NCBI GenBank assembly: GCA_029555385.1
Contig: JAKPSH010000185.1
Span: forward strand, 1 to 36,973
DNA from: Pseudomonadota bacterium
GTDB lineage: Bacteria; Bdellovibrionota_C; UBA2361; SZUA-149
DNA: 36,973 bases
Reading direction: 5' to 3'
Shown: positions 16,405 through 23,685 of the stretch, in pieces
How the letters are laid out: each line of letters starts with the position of its first letter
Numbering within the stretch: the stretch's first letter is position 1
Notes under the pieces: generated by a model
The model's input: the letters and a program-made list of their open reading frames with translations, nothing else
Database searches by the model: none
Told to the model about the DNA's origin: nothing
Program-made: the position numbers and the translations under genes

Positions 16405-17362
16405 AGTTGTTACCTAAGGAAGGATAATATTTTTAGAGTCTCCACAGGTTAAATAGCACAGAGTCTGTCCGGCGGCATACCATAAAACCTGTTTCCCAGC
16501 GCCCGGTATTCTGCTGCTTTTGCGCCCAAACTTTCTTAGAAGTTCGCCGCGTCAAAACGCTATCGGCTCTCGCAAAACAGCAAGGCCAGAATTAGCAGCG
16601 CGATACGGCGGTATCTTTCCGTGCGAAAAAGAAATGCCCGGGAAGTGGGTGGCTTCCCGGGCAGGTACTAAGGGTTTCGGGTTAAGTGTAGAGTGATCTA
16701 GAAATTTCTTACCGCTATAATCTCGCTAATCTCCTCACGCCAAATATGCCTCGCCCGCTGGGGATGTTTTCTTTTTAGCCTAGCCACGTTTTCTACTCAC
16801 ACCGGTTGGATACAGGCGCCCAATTTCCGGTTCCGGCCGCTTCATTAAGGCGTCTGCATCCTTCCCAGTCATCCACATCTACCATCCCCAGCCGCCACAT
16901 ATCTCCATACGTGATACCCCATTGTATACATCACTATCATACTTAGTCAAGCCATCTACATGCTGCTGCGTAAATATATTTTGGTCATCCCCCTCCATGT
17001 GTAGCTATACACACCCACGACACACCTGAAATAGTATCTGACGGCACCAGCGCAGATGCCCTCAATGATGGCTAATCTCCCTGCCAGCTCGAATCGTTGG
17101 GAAATGGTTACGGGCACGTGCCTCGCTCACGCGCAGGTCCAAAGGGAGCATGTGGCACAAGCGCCTTAATTCATTAACTATTCCTGCCCTTTTAAAGTGT
17201 TCTTGGCAGACTCGCGGCTTCCCGACGTTCTTTTCCTAATGCCTTTTAGAAAATCGCTGTACGATAGCTTCATATTTAATATCAATGTTCCGAGCGGACC
17301 CTCGCCCTTACCTTTGCATCTTATAATTCCAGAATATTGCAGCTTAACTTGGAGACAGCTCA
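16405..17362. other. 958-bp gene-poor gap with hairpin and possible decayed coding sequence
   Basis: No convincing intact gene lies here. On the minus strand between about 17190 and 16740 several short open stretches in different frames look protein-like, for example a run ending GREISHH, one with AVRYYFRCVVGVYSYTW, and one with DDWEGCRRLNEAAGTGNW; each is broken by stops. This could be a decayed gene, a structured RNA whose translation only looks orderly, or chance. A strong hairpin at 16635-16663 lies at the 3' side on the minus strand. I saw no tRNA or recognisable RNA family motif. Confidence 0.4.
16635..16663 (-). terminator. Strong hairpin with T-rich tail on the minus strand
   Basis: TGCCCGGGAAG (16635-16645) and CTTCCCGGGCA (16653-16663) form a perfect 11-bp stem with a 7-nt loop. 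On the minus strand it is followed by TTTCTTTTTC, the form of an intrinsic terminator. No intact minus-strand gene ends here, so it would end transcription of whatever lies between 16664 and about 17200. Confidence 0.65.
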
Positions 17363-18193
17363 GTGAAGCACGCAACAATTTATCTCGCCGCAGCTCTGCT
17401 CAGCGTGGTTTGCGCATGGTCAATCCCGGTTCCAACCAGCGCTTTCGCAGAAGACGCAACCCCTTCTTTACTCGCCGACCGCAACGGAGACCTGGTCGTC
17501 GTCGGCGCTGCATTTGGAGACAGCATCACACAGGGCGAAGGCGACTTCATACCTGTCGGTGCATCCGTTGTCTCCGAACCCGATAATGTCAGTGGACAAG
17601 CGGGCTATCCGCTGCGCATCGAACAGCGCCTCGGCATCCCGGTGCACAATCTCGGACGCGGCGGTGAGACAGTTGCGTATGCTGGCGTTTATCGCTTTGC
17701 CGCGCTCGTTCCCGCCCAAGGTGCAGATATCGTGTTTATCTCCGGGGGAACGAACGACATTATCTTCTCGCAGGACCCTGCTGAATTTACCCGCTCGATG
17801 CAGGCGATGATTAACATTGCCCGGGGAGCCAATATAACCCCGGTGCTGATCACCATCCCGCCGATGACGCCGCACCGGCCGGAAAGCGGGCAGGTCGAGC
17901 ATTACAACCGGCTTTTGCGGGAGCTCGCTGCAGTTAATGAGATTGCCCTGGCCGATGTTTACCACGCTTATGCCAACACGTGCGACCTTGCCGACTGCTA
18001 TTTGCTTAATCTCCCCTCTGGTGTTCATCCGAACACCGCGGGTTATGATGTGTATGCGGAAACTGTGATAGCGGCGCTGCTCCAGATACCGCTTTTTGCG
18101 CCGGACGGACCCACGCAGCTCGAGACGGCGCTGGGACTTGCGCCTGGTTCTGTGCAGACCAAGGCGGACCCTGTTCCCGCCCCCTCAACTTAA
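17363..18193 (+). CDS. Exported SGNH/GDSL-type hydrolase with altered catalytic triad
   Basis: A 276-residue protein with a signal peptide (residues 1-29, cleavage near SAFAE). The SGNH blocks are: FGDSITQGEGD with nucleophile S54, a Gly in NLGRGGETV (block II), ISGGTNDIIF with N131 (block III) and SGVHPNTAGYD with H222 (block V). The position of the usual triad Asp, three residues before the His, is Ser219 here, so the enzyme may work as a Ser-His dyad. Such enzymes hydrolyse esters of lipids or acetylated glycans; the substrate is unknown. It starts at GTG (17363) with GGAG eight bases upstream, and is followed after 26 nt by a small membrane protein gene. Confidence 0.87.
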   Translation: MKHATIYLAAALLSVVCAWSIPVPTSAFAEDATPSLLADRNGDLVVVGAAFGDSITQGEGDFIPVGASVVSEPDNVSGQAGYPLRIEQRLGIPVHNLGRGGETVAYAGVYRFAALVPAQGADIVFISGGTNDIIFSQDPAEFTRSMQAMINIARGANITPVLITIPPMTPHRPESGQVEHYNRLLRELAAVNEIALADVYHAYANTCDLADCYLLNLPSGVHPNTAGYDVYAETVIAALLQIPLFAPDGPTQLETALGLAPGSVQTKADPVPAPST

Positions 18194-18219
18194 TCCCCCG
18201 ACACCGGAGCACACCAGCG

Positions 18220-18660
18220 ATGGTCTTAAAGAAACTCGGCATTGAAATCAAAGAAGGTGAAACTGAGGGCGTCACCTACAGCGGAGCGCGCAAGCGCAGG
18301 CGCACGGTGCTCATTGAAGTGCGCGGCAACAGCCTTTCCAAGAGAGCCTTTGAGCTGGGGCTGCTGCTGGCCAGCCTGCAGCTACTGGACGCCGTGCTGA
18401 CCATGATCGGTCTTCGGATTTACGGCATTGAGATGGAAGGGAACTCGCTGCTCGCAAAGTTCATGACAATTTATGGAACCTTTCCGGCGATACTCGCGAC
18501 TAAACTCTTCGCTCTGGTCGTTGTCGCCTTCATGACGTGGTATGCGCACAGCCGCACCTGGTTTCGCCCGGTAATTGCCGCCCTTTGTGCGGCATATATG
18601 CTTCTAGCGGTCATTCCATGGGTTTATTACGTGCTGGCCGCACAAGGTCAGGCTTGGTAG
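18220..18660 (+). CDS. Small membrane protein, DUF5658-like
   Basis: 146 residues with a polar, basic N-terminal third (GARKRRRTV) and a hydrophobic remainder of three to four helices. The segment ASLQLLDAVLTMIGLRIYGI followed by EGNSLLAKFM and a TKLFALVVVAF helix has the layout of DUF5658, where an early Asp in the first helix and a later N-P/S-L motif are conserved. Function of that family is unknown. The ATG at 18220 has GGAG about ten bases upstream, and the gene probably shares a transcript with the SGNH hydrolase. Confidence 0.65.
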   Translation: MVLKKLGIEIKEGETEGVTYSGARKRRRTVLIEVRGNSLSKRAFELGLLLASLQLLDAVLTMIGLRIYGIEMEGNSLLAKFMTIYGTFPAILATKLFALVVVAFMTWYAHSRTWFRPVIAALCAAYMLLAVIPWVYYVLAAQGQAW

Positions 18661-18770
18661 GCGCTAGAACACTTCACCTTCCCGATGCGGAAATCCGAAA
18701 ATAAATAACTTATAAGGGATACGTTGCACCCAACCATAACATAACCCTCCAGAAAAAAAGGAAAGAAACA

Positions 18771-18802
18771 ACGGAGCCGACAAGACGTCTTATCGGCTCC
18801 GT
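18771..18802 (-). terminator. Intrinsic terminator of the 648-residue orphan gene
   Basis: ACGGAGCCGACAAGAC at 18771-18786 pairs with GTCTTATCGGCTCCGT at 18787-18802, a 16-bp stem with one wobble. On the minus strand it is followed by TGTTTCTTTCCTTTTTTT. It lies 35 nt after the stop codon of the gene at 18838-20784 and is one of the clearest terminators in the window. Confidence 0.85.
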
Positions 18803-18837
18803 CACGCTGTCAATGACACAACGTCTTGATGCAGCGG

Positions 18838-20784
18838 CTAGGCCACCATCGCCCGGATCGCCGCCGTCGGCAGCGCCTCGTGATTGGGCCGGCCGATCAT
18901 TTCCCGGAATTGCCGCGTATTCTCGGCTACCGGGATAAGCAACAACCCTTCGACGTTCATGCCGAAAGCCAGGCTCAACGCATTGTGGATCACTCCGGAG
19001 TCCAGAGCGCTGAAAATCCCCTGACTGGGCTGCAGCACGCCAATCCGCCTCTGCACATCACTCTCCCAGGCGTCCAGTTCACCCCGCTTCTGCATCGCTG
19101 CTTCGATTCGGCGCAGATTCAGGGCGATGCCGATTGAGGTATTGACGGCGTTGATCGACGCCAGGAAGCCATAAACGCCATCCCAGTGGTGCGGGGCCAT
19201 ATCGAACTCTGTGGCGATTCGTTTGCTGGGGTTTGAGTTCGGCCCGACCAAGCCGGCCGCGATCAGGAAGTAGTGACGCCGTACCGAGTCCAACGTCACA
19301 ACAGCGCTGAAATCGGGATCCCCGTAGCCTGTGCCGACCGGAGCGAAGTTCTCATGGAACGCGTTGGCGAGCGTACCGCCGGACAGCAGAATCTCAATCT
19401 GCCGGGAGCCGGTTTTCGCATTCAGTTGCACCGCGTGGCCCTCTTCAATCTGGCCGGCAATGCAATTCGCGTACATGGCGTACAGTGCGTCCACACTCTT
19501 GTCCCAATCGACGTTGGTGGGATCCTCGGTGCGGACCTTCGCCGTGAGCCACTCCCTGATGAGCCGCTCTACCCGCTCCGCAATGAGGTTCACCACGTCA
19601 GCGTCGGCCTCCACCATTTCGCTCGGGTCGAACACCTTCGGTTCGATCTTGATCGCCACGCGTCCGCCGGTGACAACGATCCGCACGGCCTTCTCGAAGA
19701 CCAGGAGGTCCAGCTTGGTTATGGGAGTGTCGTCAGGCAGACGAACCATCCCAGCTTGGGCCTGACGCACGCTTGGCCGCAATTCGTCCGCGCTCAGATC
19801 CAGGTGGATTGCTGGCTTGACCAACGACTCGTGCAGCAACTGCCCGCAAGTGCCATCCCAATCGCAGCACTGCCGGCCATCTGCGTCAACCGGCCAGGAG
19901 AGTACGCGGTCAACGGCCTGTTCGATCTCGCCGGCGATCCCCGCGGTTTTCAGAGCGGCAACGAGCACATCGCGCAGATTGCCTTCGCCTGCCTGCACCT
20001 TCTTCAGTACGTTTCCAACCACGTCGTCAGACAGGTCAGCCTGCACCCTCGCTCGCAGCTTGTTGATTTCCTCGCCGCCGAGATAAGCGACCAGGCGCTC
20101 TTCGATCGCCGTCGCCGCATCCCAGCCCAACAGCGTAATCAACTGCCCTTCAAGCTTGAGCAGGTGCGCAAGGTAACGAACCTCGCTGAAGTCGCTGGCC
20201 ATCGCGCCTCGCGAGAAGATCGGGCCGTGAAAAGCCCCGTGGAAGGCCGAGTTGATGCGGGACTTCCGCGCCAGCAGGTTGAGCGAGTAGGCTCGCAGAT
20301 CGTCGGGGTGAACATCGAGCCAGGTATGGAATGCCACCCCGGTAAAGCCGAAGATGGAAGCCATCATCGGCAGATGAACAAGATCGAGCTTCGCGCCCGG
20401 CGCCATTCGACCGTGCGGTCCCGAGAACGCGTCGCCGCCCTTTCCGGGCAGATGCCAGCTTTCCAGGGAAAACGGCATCCCCATGCAGGCGCCGGCCTCC
20501 CGCGACGGGGCACAGGCATCGAAAAGGTGTTGCTCGGCCTCCGAGATCGGAGCGAACTTCAATCCGTTCGCCACCGGCATGAGGTCTAGCGGCAGCGTCC
20601 CGAAGCGTGCCTTGAGCAGTCGTCCGGCCTCGTTTTCGGCCCGCAATGTCTTCCCGATCAGCGCTTGGGTGTCAAGCAACTGCTGCACGCAGAAGCCCAA
20701 CGTAAACGTTTCCGGCGCCTTTCCCAGATACTCACGGACCGAATCCGGGATCACGACTTCAGCCAACGTAAGAGATTGACTCAT
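18838..20784 (-). CDS. Large orphan protein of unknown family (648 aa)
   Basis: I do not recognise this protein. It has no signal peptide or clear membrane span and looks cytoplasmic and mostly helical. Noticeable patches are FHGAFHGPIFSRG, MMASIFGFTGVAFHTWLDVH, a CCDWDGTCG cysteine cluster in the middle, LVFEKAVRIVVTGGRVAIKI and, near the end, DMAPHHWDGVYGFLASINA. The His-rich patches could bind metal, but this is inference. The minus strand is favoured over a 438-codon antisense frame because AAGGA lies six bases before the ATG, a clear terminator follows the stop, and the amino-acid make-up is ordinary. Wobble positions look more G/C-biased than in neighbouring genes. It is transcribed alone, with a putative promoter about 300 nt upstream, which suggests horizontal acquisition or independent regulation. 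Confidence 0.8.
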   Translation of the reverse strand: MSQSLTLAEVVIPDSVREYLGKAPETFTLGFCVQQLLDTQALIGKTLRAENEAGRLLKARFGTLPLDLMPVANGLKFAPISEAEQHLFDACAPSREAGACMGMPFSLESWHLPGKGGDAFSGPHGRMAPGAKLDLVHLPMMASIFGFTGVAFHTWLDVHPDDLRAYSLNLLARKSRINSAFHGAFHGPIFSRGAMASDFSEVRYLAHLLKLEGQLITLLGWDAATAIEERLVAYLGGEEINKLRARVQADLSDDVVGNVLKKVQAGEGNLRDVLVAALKTAGIAGEIEQAVDRVLSWPVDADGRQCCDWDGTCGQLLHESLVKPAIHLDLSADELRPSVRQAQAGMVRLPDDTPITKLDLLVFEKAVRIVVTGGRVAIKIEPKVFDPSEMVEADADVVNLIAERVERLIREWLTAKVRTEDPTNVDWDKSVDALYAMYANCIAGQIEEGHAVQLNAKTGSRQIEILLSGGTLANAFHENFAPVGTGYGDPDFSAVVTLDSVRRHYFLIAAGLVGPNSNPSKRIATEFDMAPHHWDGVYGFLASINAVNTSIGIALNLRRIEAAMQKRGELDAWESDVQRRIGVLQPSQGIFSALDSGVIHNALSLAFGMNVEGLLLIPVAENTRQFREMIGRPNHEALPTAAIRAMVA

Positions 20785-21095
20785 GGGTTCCTTGTCCTTT
20801 CGATAATGCTGGTTCTGAATACCTGTTTGCGAACTGTCAGTTCTCTTGGCGACGATTCACCTCCTTTCTCGAACGCCCAGAAAAACCGTTTGATTAATTG
20901 GGTACAACTCTCCCCTCTCAATCAGCACTGAACATTTAACTCAGAATCCGAACGAGAAGGGAAAGCACAGTTCCTTAACTACCCGTAACAACAGAAGATG
21001 GAGAAGAGAACAAATGATAACGACGGATTGCCAAAAGCCCACCAGCAGGCAGCTCCTCATTTAACAAAAAAAACAACATCCCATCGCTAAAGAAA

Positions 21096-21124
21096 ATTAT
21101 ATCAGAGACGGACAAACTTCAATC
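21096..21124 (-). promoter_or_regulatory. Candidate promoter of the 648-residue gene
   Basis: On the minus strand a perfect TATAAT occurs at 21101-21096. Upstream, GATTGA (21124-21119) is 17 nt away and the overlapping TTGAAG (21122-21117) is 15 nt away, both weak -35 candidates. The distance to the start codon is about 310 nt, so the mRNA would have a long leader. Confidence 0.4.
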
Positions 21125-21211
21125 CAGTTCAGCTATTCCACCCCAACCTGAATTCACCGTGCTTAATGTGTCCGCTTCCTACCCAGTTTGAAAGTGGCGG
21201 TTTGAATGTGT

Positions 21212-21241
21212 CACTGTTTCAAAGTGCACTGTTTCAAAGTG
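21212..21241 (+). repeat. Two tandem 15-bp repeats (CACTGTTTCAAAGTG)
   Basis: The unit CACTGTTTCAAAGTG occurs at 21212-21226 and again at 21227-21241, each with CACT/AGTG ends. A related AGTTTGAAAGTG lies just before, and GTGTCAC borders both sides. Repeated GTGTCA/TTTCAAAG units are typical of the ends of IS21-like elements; no transposase gene remains, so this may be a relic. Confidence 0.65.
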
Positions 21242-21454
21242 TCACCCTTTATCGTAAGTACTTGTTGTCGCACGAACATTCATATCAGAAGTCCAGTCAG
21301 GCATCTCATCTAAGGTCTCTTCCACATACGGCGATTGCTGAGCACTCTGCGCCGATACCTGAGCACGATCATTGACAATCCCCTATTTCCTAGTAAACTT
21401 TGTTACATCCTTCGTTGTTTGTTTGCATTTTTTCCGGGGTAGAGCTTCTGCTCT

Positions 21455-21484
21455 GCATCCTGCCCTCCGACGAGAGCAGGATGC
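21455..21484. repeat. 9-bp inverted repeat (hairpin)
   Basis: GCATCCTGC (21455-21463) and GCAGGATGC (21476-21484) are perfect inverted copies separated by 12 nt, followed by AGGGGGG. No T-run follows on either strand. Its role is unknown; it sits upstream of the 170-residue gene. Confidence 0.55.
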
Positions 21485-21676
21485 AGGGGGGCGGTATAAC
21501 TTGGTCTGTTACAAAATGCATTCCCTGCTGCGACAGGCCACTGATAGGTTTTTTCTGGCATGTCATAATGCTCTCCATTCGCTGGGGCACTGGCTGCGCT
21601 TCGTCAAGAATATTGCTCTTGAGGAAGCGTAGTCAGTGGCAACCCTATTCATCTCCCCCTCACAGGAGGCAATCGG

Positions 21677-22189
21677 ATGATCCTTCAATTCAACGTGGAA
21701 GATAAGCGACGTCCGGCACTCTGTTTACACTGCCGGCTCCATGAGACGCCGTACTTCGGCTGGGACACCGGGACACACTACCTTTCGGTCTCCGGAGAGA
21801 ACGCAGCGGGCGGCATAGCCATCCATCCCGCCGATGAAGACTACTGGTCGGAACACCTCGCGCATTGCGATGACGCCCAACGTTTCCGCCCTCCCGTCGA
21901 ACAGGCTCTGCGCCGGGCAAAGGACTTCGCCGCTGAGTTTCAACGCTGCACCGGCACTTTCGTCATCGAGCTGTACTTCAACGGCCATGACGTCAGCCTT
22001 GCTGTCGGGCGAAATGGCGACGGACGAAAGATGCTCGTTTCGGGAACACCAAATGCCCTGAAAAGCATCCCCGAACTCCTCGCCTACGCCCAGACTGTCT
22101 TCGGCGCAAGCGGCGGCGAAGTCCTTCTTCCCAAGGATCCCCAACAACCGGAGCGCGATGTCCTCGCCTGGGTTCTCGGACTTCGCTAA
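21677..22189 (+). CDS. Hypothetical protein (170 aa), unknown family
   Basis: The ATG at 21677 has a near-perfect AGGAGG at 21664-21669, so this is likely a real gene. The product is soluble and acidic, starting MILQFNVEDKRRPALCLHCR, with a CLHC pair, an aromatic HETPYFGWDTGTHYLS segment, a helix rich in Ala, Arg and Phe in the middle (EQALRRAKDFAAEFQRCTG) and a C-terminal AWVLGLR. I recognise no family. It is followed by a nested palindrome and lies with the 648-residue gene in a region that looks accessory. Confidence 0.7.
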   Translation: MILQFNVEDKRRPALCLHCRLHETPYFGWDTGTHYLSVSGENAAGGIAIHPADEDYWSEHLAHCDDAQRFRPPVEQALRRAKDFAAEFQRCTGTFVIELYFNGHDVSLAVGRNGDGRKMLVSGTPNALKSIPELLAYAQTVFGASGGEVLLPKDPQQPERDVLAWVLGLR

Positions 22190-22192
22190 CAT

Positions 22193-22268
22193 TGCATGGA
22201 TGCGGCATCGGAGGCCGGGGGGAGATGCCTGCGGTTCTTTTTAGGAATCTCCCCCCTGCTTCCATGCA
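22193..22268. repeat. Nested palindrome downstream of the 170-aa gene
   Basis: An outer 8-bp inverted repeat (TGCATGGA at 22193-22200, TCCATGCA at 22261-22268) encloses an inner 10-bp inverted repeat (GGGGGGAGAT at 22217-22226, ATCTCCCCCC at 22247-22256). The loop contains a TTCTTTTT run. It begins 4 nt after a stop codon and may act as a terminator for the 170-aa gene or be a small palindromic repeat. Confidence 0.65.
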
Positions 22269-22354
22269 CCCATCTCCGCGCGCCTGCTTCGCATTTCCCG
22301 TCCCACGCCGCGCATGCTACGCTTTTTGCTTTGCCGCATATTACGGTATTACGC

Positions 22355-22783
22355 ATGGCTGACTTTCAAACATCGCTGCACTCCTTGCTTGTCGTACTGC
22401 TGCTGCTGCCATTGTCTTTTGTCCGTTCAACCCAAGCCGAGCCAGCGGCTTCTTATCCGGCTCACCGCGAGATTATGAAAATCACAGAGCGCGGCTTAGA
22501 GCCGGCAGCAATCATTATGGGGCAAATTGACGGCTCAGTGTTCTTTCTTAACTCCTCGTCGTCCGATTCGATCCATCTCAGTATTGACTTTGGCAAGCAT
22601 CGCTTTCACTGCGCGAACCCGAATTTAAAGCTGGAGCCAAACGGTCTGCTTCACACAATACGTCCACTCCGTCCTCGGGAATTTGCGGTCGCCTGCTTCC
22701 CGGACAAGGGAACGTATACAGTGCTAGCGCGCAGCAGCTCAAAACGGACCAAAGAAGTGCGCGGAGAAATCGTCGTGAGATAG
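22355..22783 (+). CDS. Exported cupredoxin-like protein
   Basis: The mature region is preceded by a signal peptide (MADFQTSLHSLLVVLLLLPL to STQAEP). The remainder, about 110 residues, looks like a beta-sandwich with plastocyanin-like features: FGKHRFHCANPN, then EFAVACFPDKGTYTVLAR and a final GEIVVR strand. The order His, Cys, Gly-Thr-Tyr resembles a cupredoxin copper site, but the usual second His and Met are not obvious, so copper binding is uncertain. I start at the ATG at 22355 because the upstream open frame overlaps the palindrome; no strong Shine-Dalgarno was found. Eleven nucleotides separate it from the next lipoprotein gene. Confidence 0.6.
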   Translation: MADFQTSLHSLLVVLLLLPLSFVRSTQAEPAASYPAHREIMKITERGLEPAAIIMGQIDGSVFFLNSSSSDSIHLSIDFGKHRFHCANPNLKLEPNGLLHTIRPLRPREFAVACFPDKGTYTVLARSSSKRTKEVRGEIVVR

Positions 22784-22794
22784 GAGTAATACTT

Positions 22795-23685
22795 ATGACC
22801 TCACGCATTATTATTTTCCAATCCTTTAGGCTATGTTGTTCTCTACTGCTGCTCTTCGGCCAGGCCTGTTCCTCGTCCACGGTCCGCCTGAATCCGGACG
22901 CAGCTTCCCAGGGGTTTCCCCGTCAAGCGGTCCTGCTTCCGGCGATGCTGGGAGACGGCATTAATCGCGAACGTGCCCAATACATCCGCCAGCTCGTCCG
23001 CTCCGAACTTGCCAGCAAGAATTATTTGCTGCTCGCAGACGAATACCTTTTGCGCACGTGCCCGGAGCTACCCTGCGATACCGCTGCCCTGGCCACAGCG
23101 TATGGTCTTGAGGGGTCGTTTGCACTCTCCGTTGACTCCATTCTCCGCACGAACTTTCTTGCCGGTTATGTGAACTCAATTTCCGGGCGACTCCGTCTCC
23201 ATACTACTGACGGAAGTGAACTCATTAACGTTAAAGAGGTCACGACCGAGCAGGGCGGCTTGGTGTTTAATTCCGGGCAAGTATTCGAGGGCCTCAAATC
23301 CACGGCAGCAAACGCTGCGGCGGATAATTTCCAGCCTCTTGCTGCAAGATTTGCCGAGCGGCTGGCGGCTAAAGTTCCGGTGCCGCAAAGCGACGCCACG
23401 GCACGTGCGGCGCTGCACGACTTCGCCCCTGAGGTGCGATCGAGGCTTATACGTCCTGAACTGTTCGAGATTTGCGCAGCAGCACCAGAGGGGCTTCTCG
23501 CTGAAATTTTGTTCAATAACACACGCGCCAATCTCCGCCCCACCGGACGCGGTACATACTGCGGCAACTTTCTCCTCCCCGCATCCTCGCTGGCACATAC
23601 AAAGTTAATCTTCGAGCTCCGCTCACCTTTCGGGGCGTCGCTTCAGAAACCAATTCAACTAGGCGCTTATGAAACAAAGAAATAA
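22795..23685 (+). CDS. Lipoprotein with GNA1162/CsgG-like domain (inferred)
   Basis: 296 residues. A hydrophobic N-region ends in FGQACSSS, a lipobox-like site, so the protein is likely anchored in the outer membrane. The middle (about 40-195) has the alternating strand/helix pattern of GNA1162/DUF799-type lipoproteins: AVLLPAM, a helix with AQYIRQLVRSELASKNYLLL, then AYGLEGSFALSVDSI and GRLRLHTTDGSELI. The C-terminal part (from about 215) is a small beta domain (LLAEILFNNTRANLRPTGRG). AGGAG stands eight bases before the ATG. The next gene overlaps by 17 nt and encodes a protein of the same design, so the two may be partners or paralogues. Function is unknown; the family assignment is by layout, not by strong motifs. 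Confidence 0.6.
   Translation: MTSRIIIFQSFRLCCSLLLLFGQACSSSTVRLNPDAASQGFPRQAVLLPAMLGDGINRERAQYIRQLVRSELASKNYLLLADEYLLRTCPELPCDTAALATAYGLEGSFALSVDSILRTNFLAGYVNSISGRLRLHTTDGSELINVKEVTTEQGGLVFNSGQVFEGLKSTAANAAADNFQPLAARFAERLAAKVPVPQSDATARAALHDFAPEVRSRLIRPELFEICAAAPEGLLAEILFNNTRANLRPTGRGTYCGNFLLPASSLAHTKLIFELRSPFGASLQKPIQLGAYETKK

Larger units (their letters stand above)
20785..21676. other. 892-bp intergenic region with leader, repeats and hairpin
   Basis: From 20785 to about 21095 lies the likely leader of the 648-residue gene; its minus strand contains AAAGGAGGTG near 20855-20865 with no start codon at the right distance. From 21166 to 21250 there are short repeats resembling an insertion-sequence end. 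From 21455 there is a hairpin. Open frames of 60-86 codons here have no ribosome binding site and look like chance. I saw no tRNA. Confidence 0.6.

Noticed and set aside
19273..20589. A 438-codon plus-strand reading frame opposite the 648-aa gene
   Set aside because: It lacks a ribosome binding site, its product is rich in His, Arg and Pro with no domain, and it mirrors the minus-strand gene, which has a good start site and terminator.
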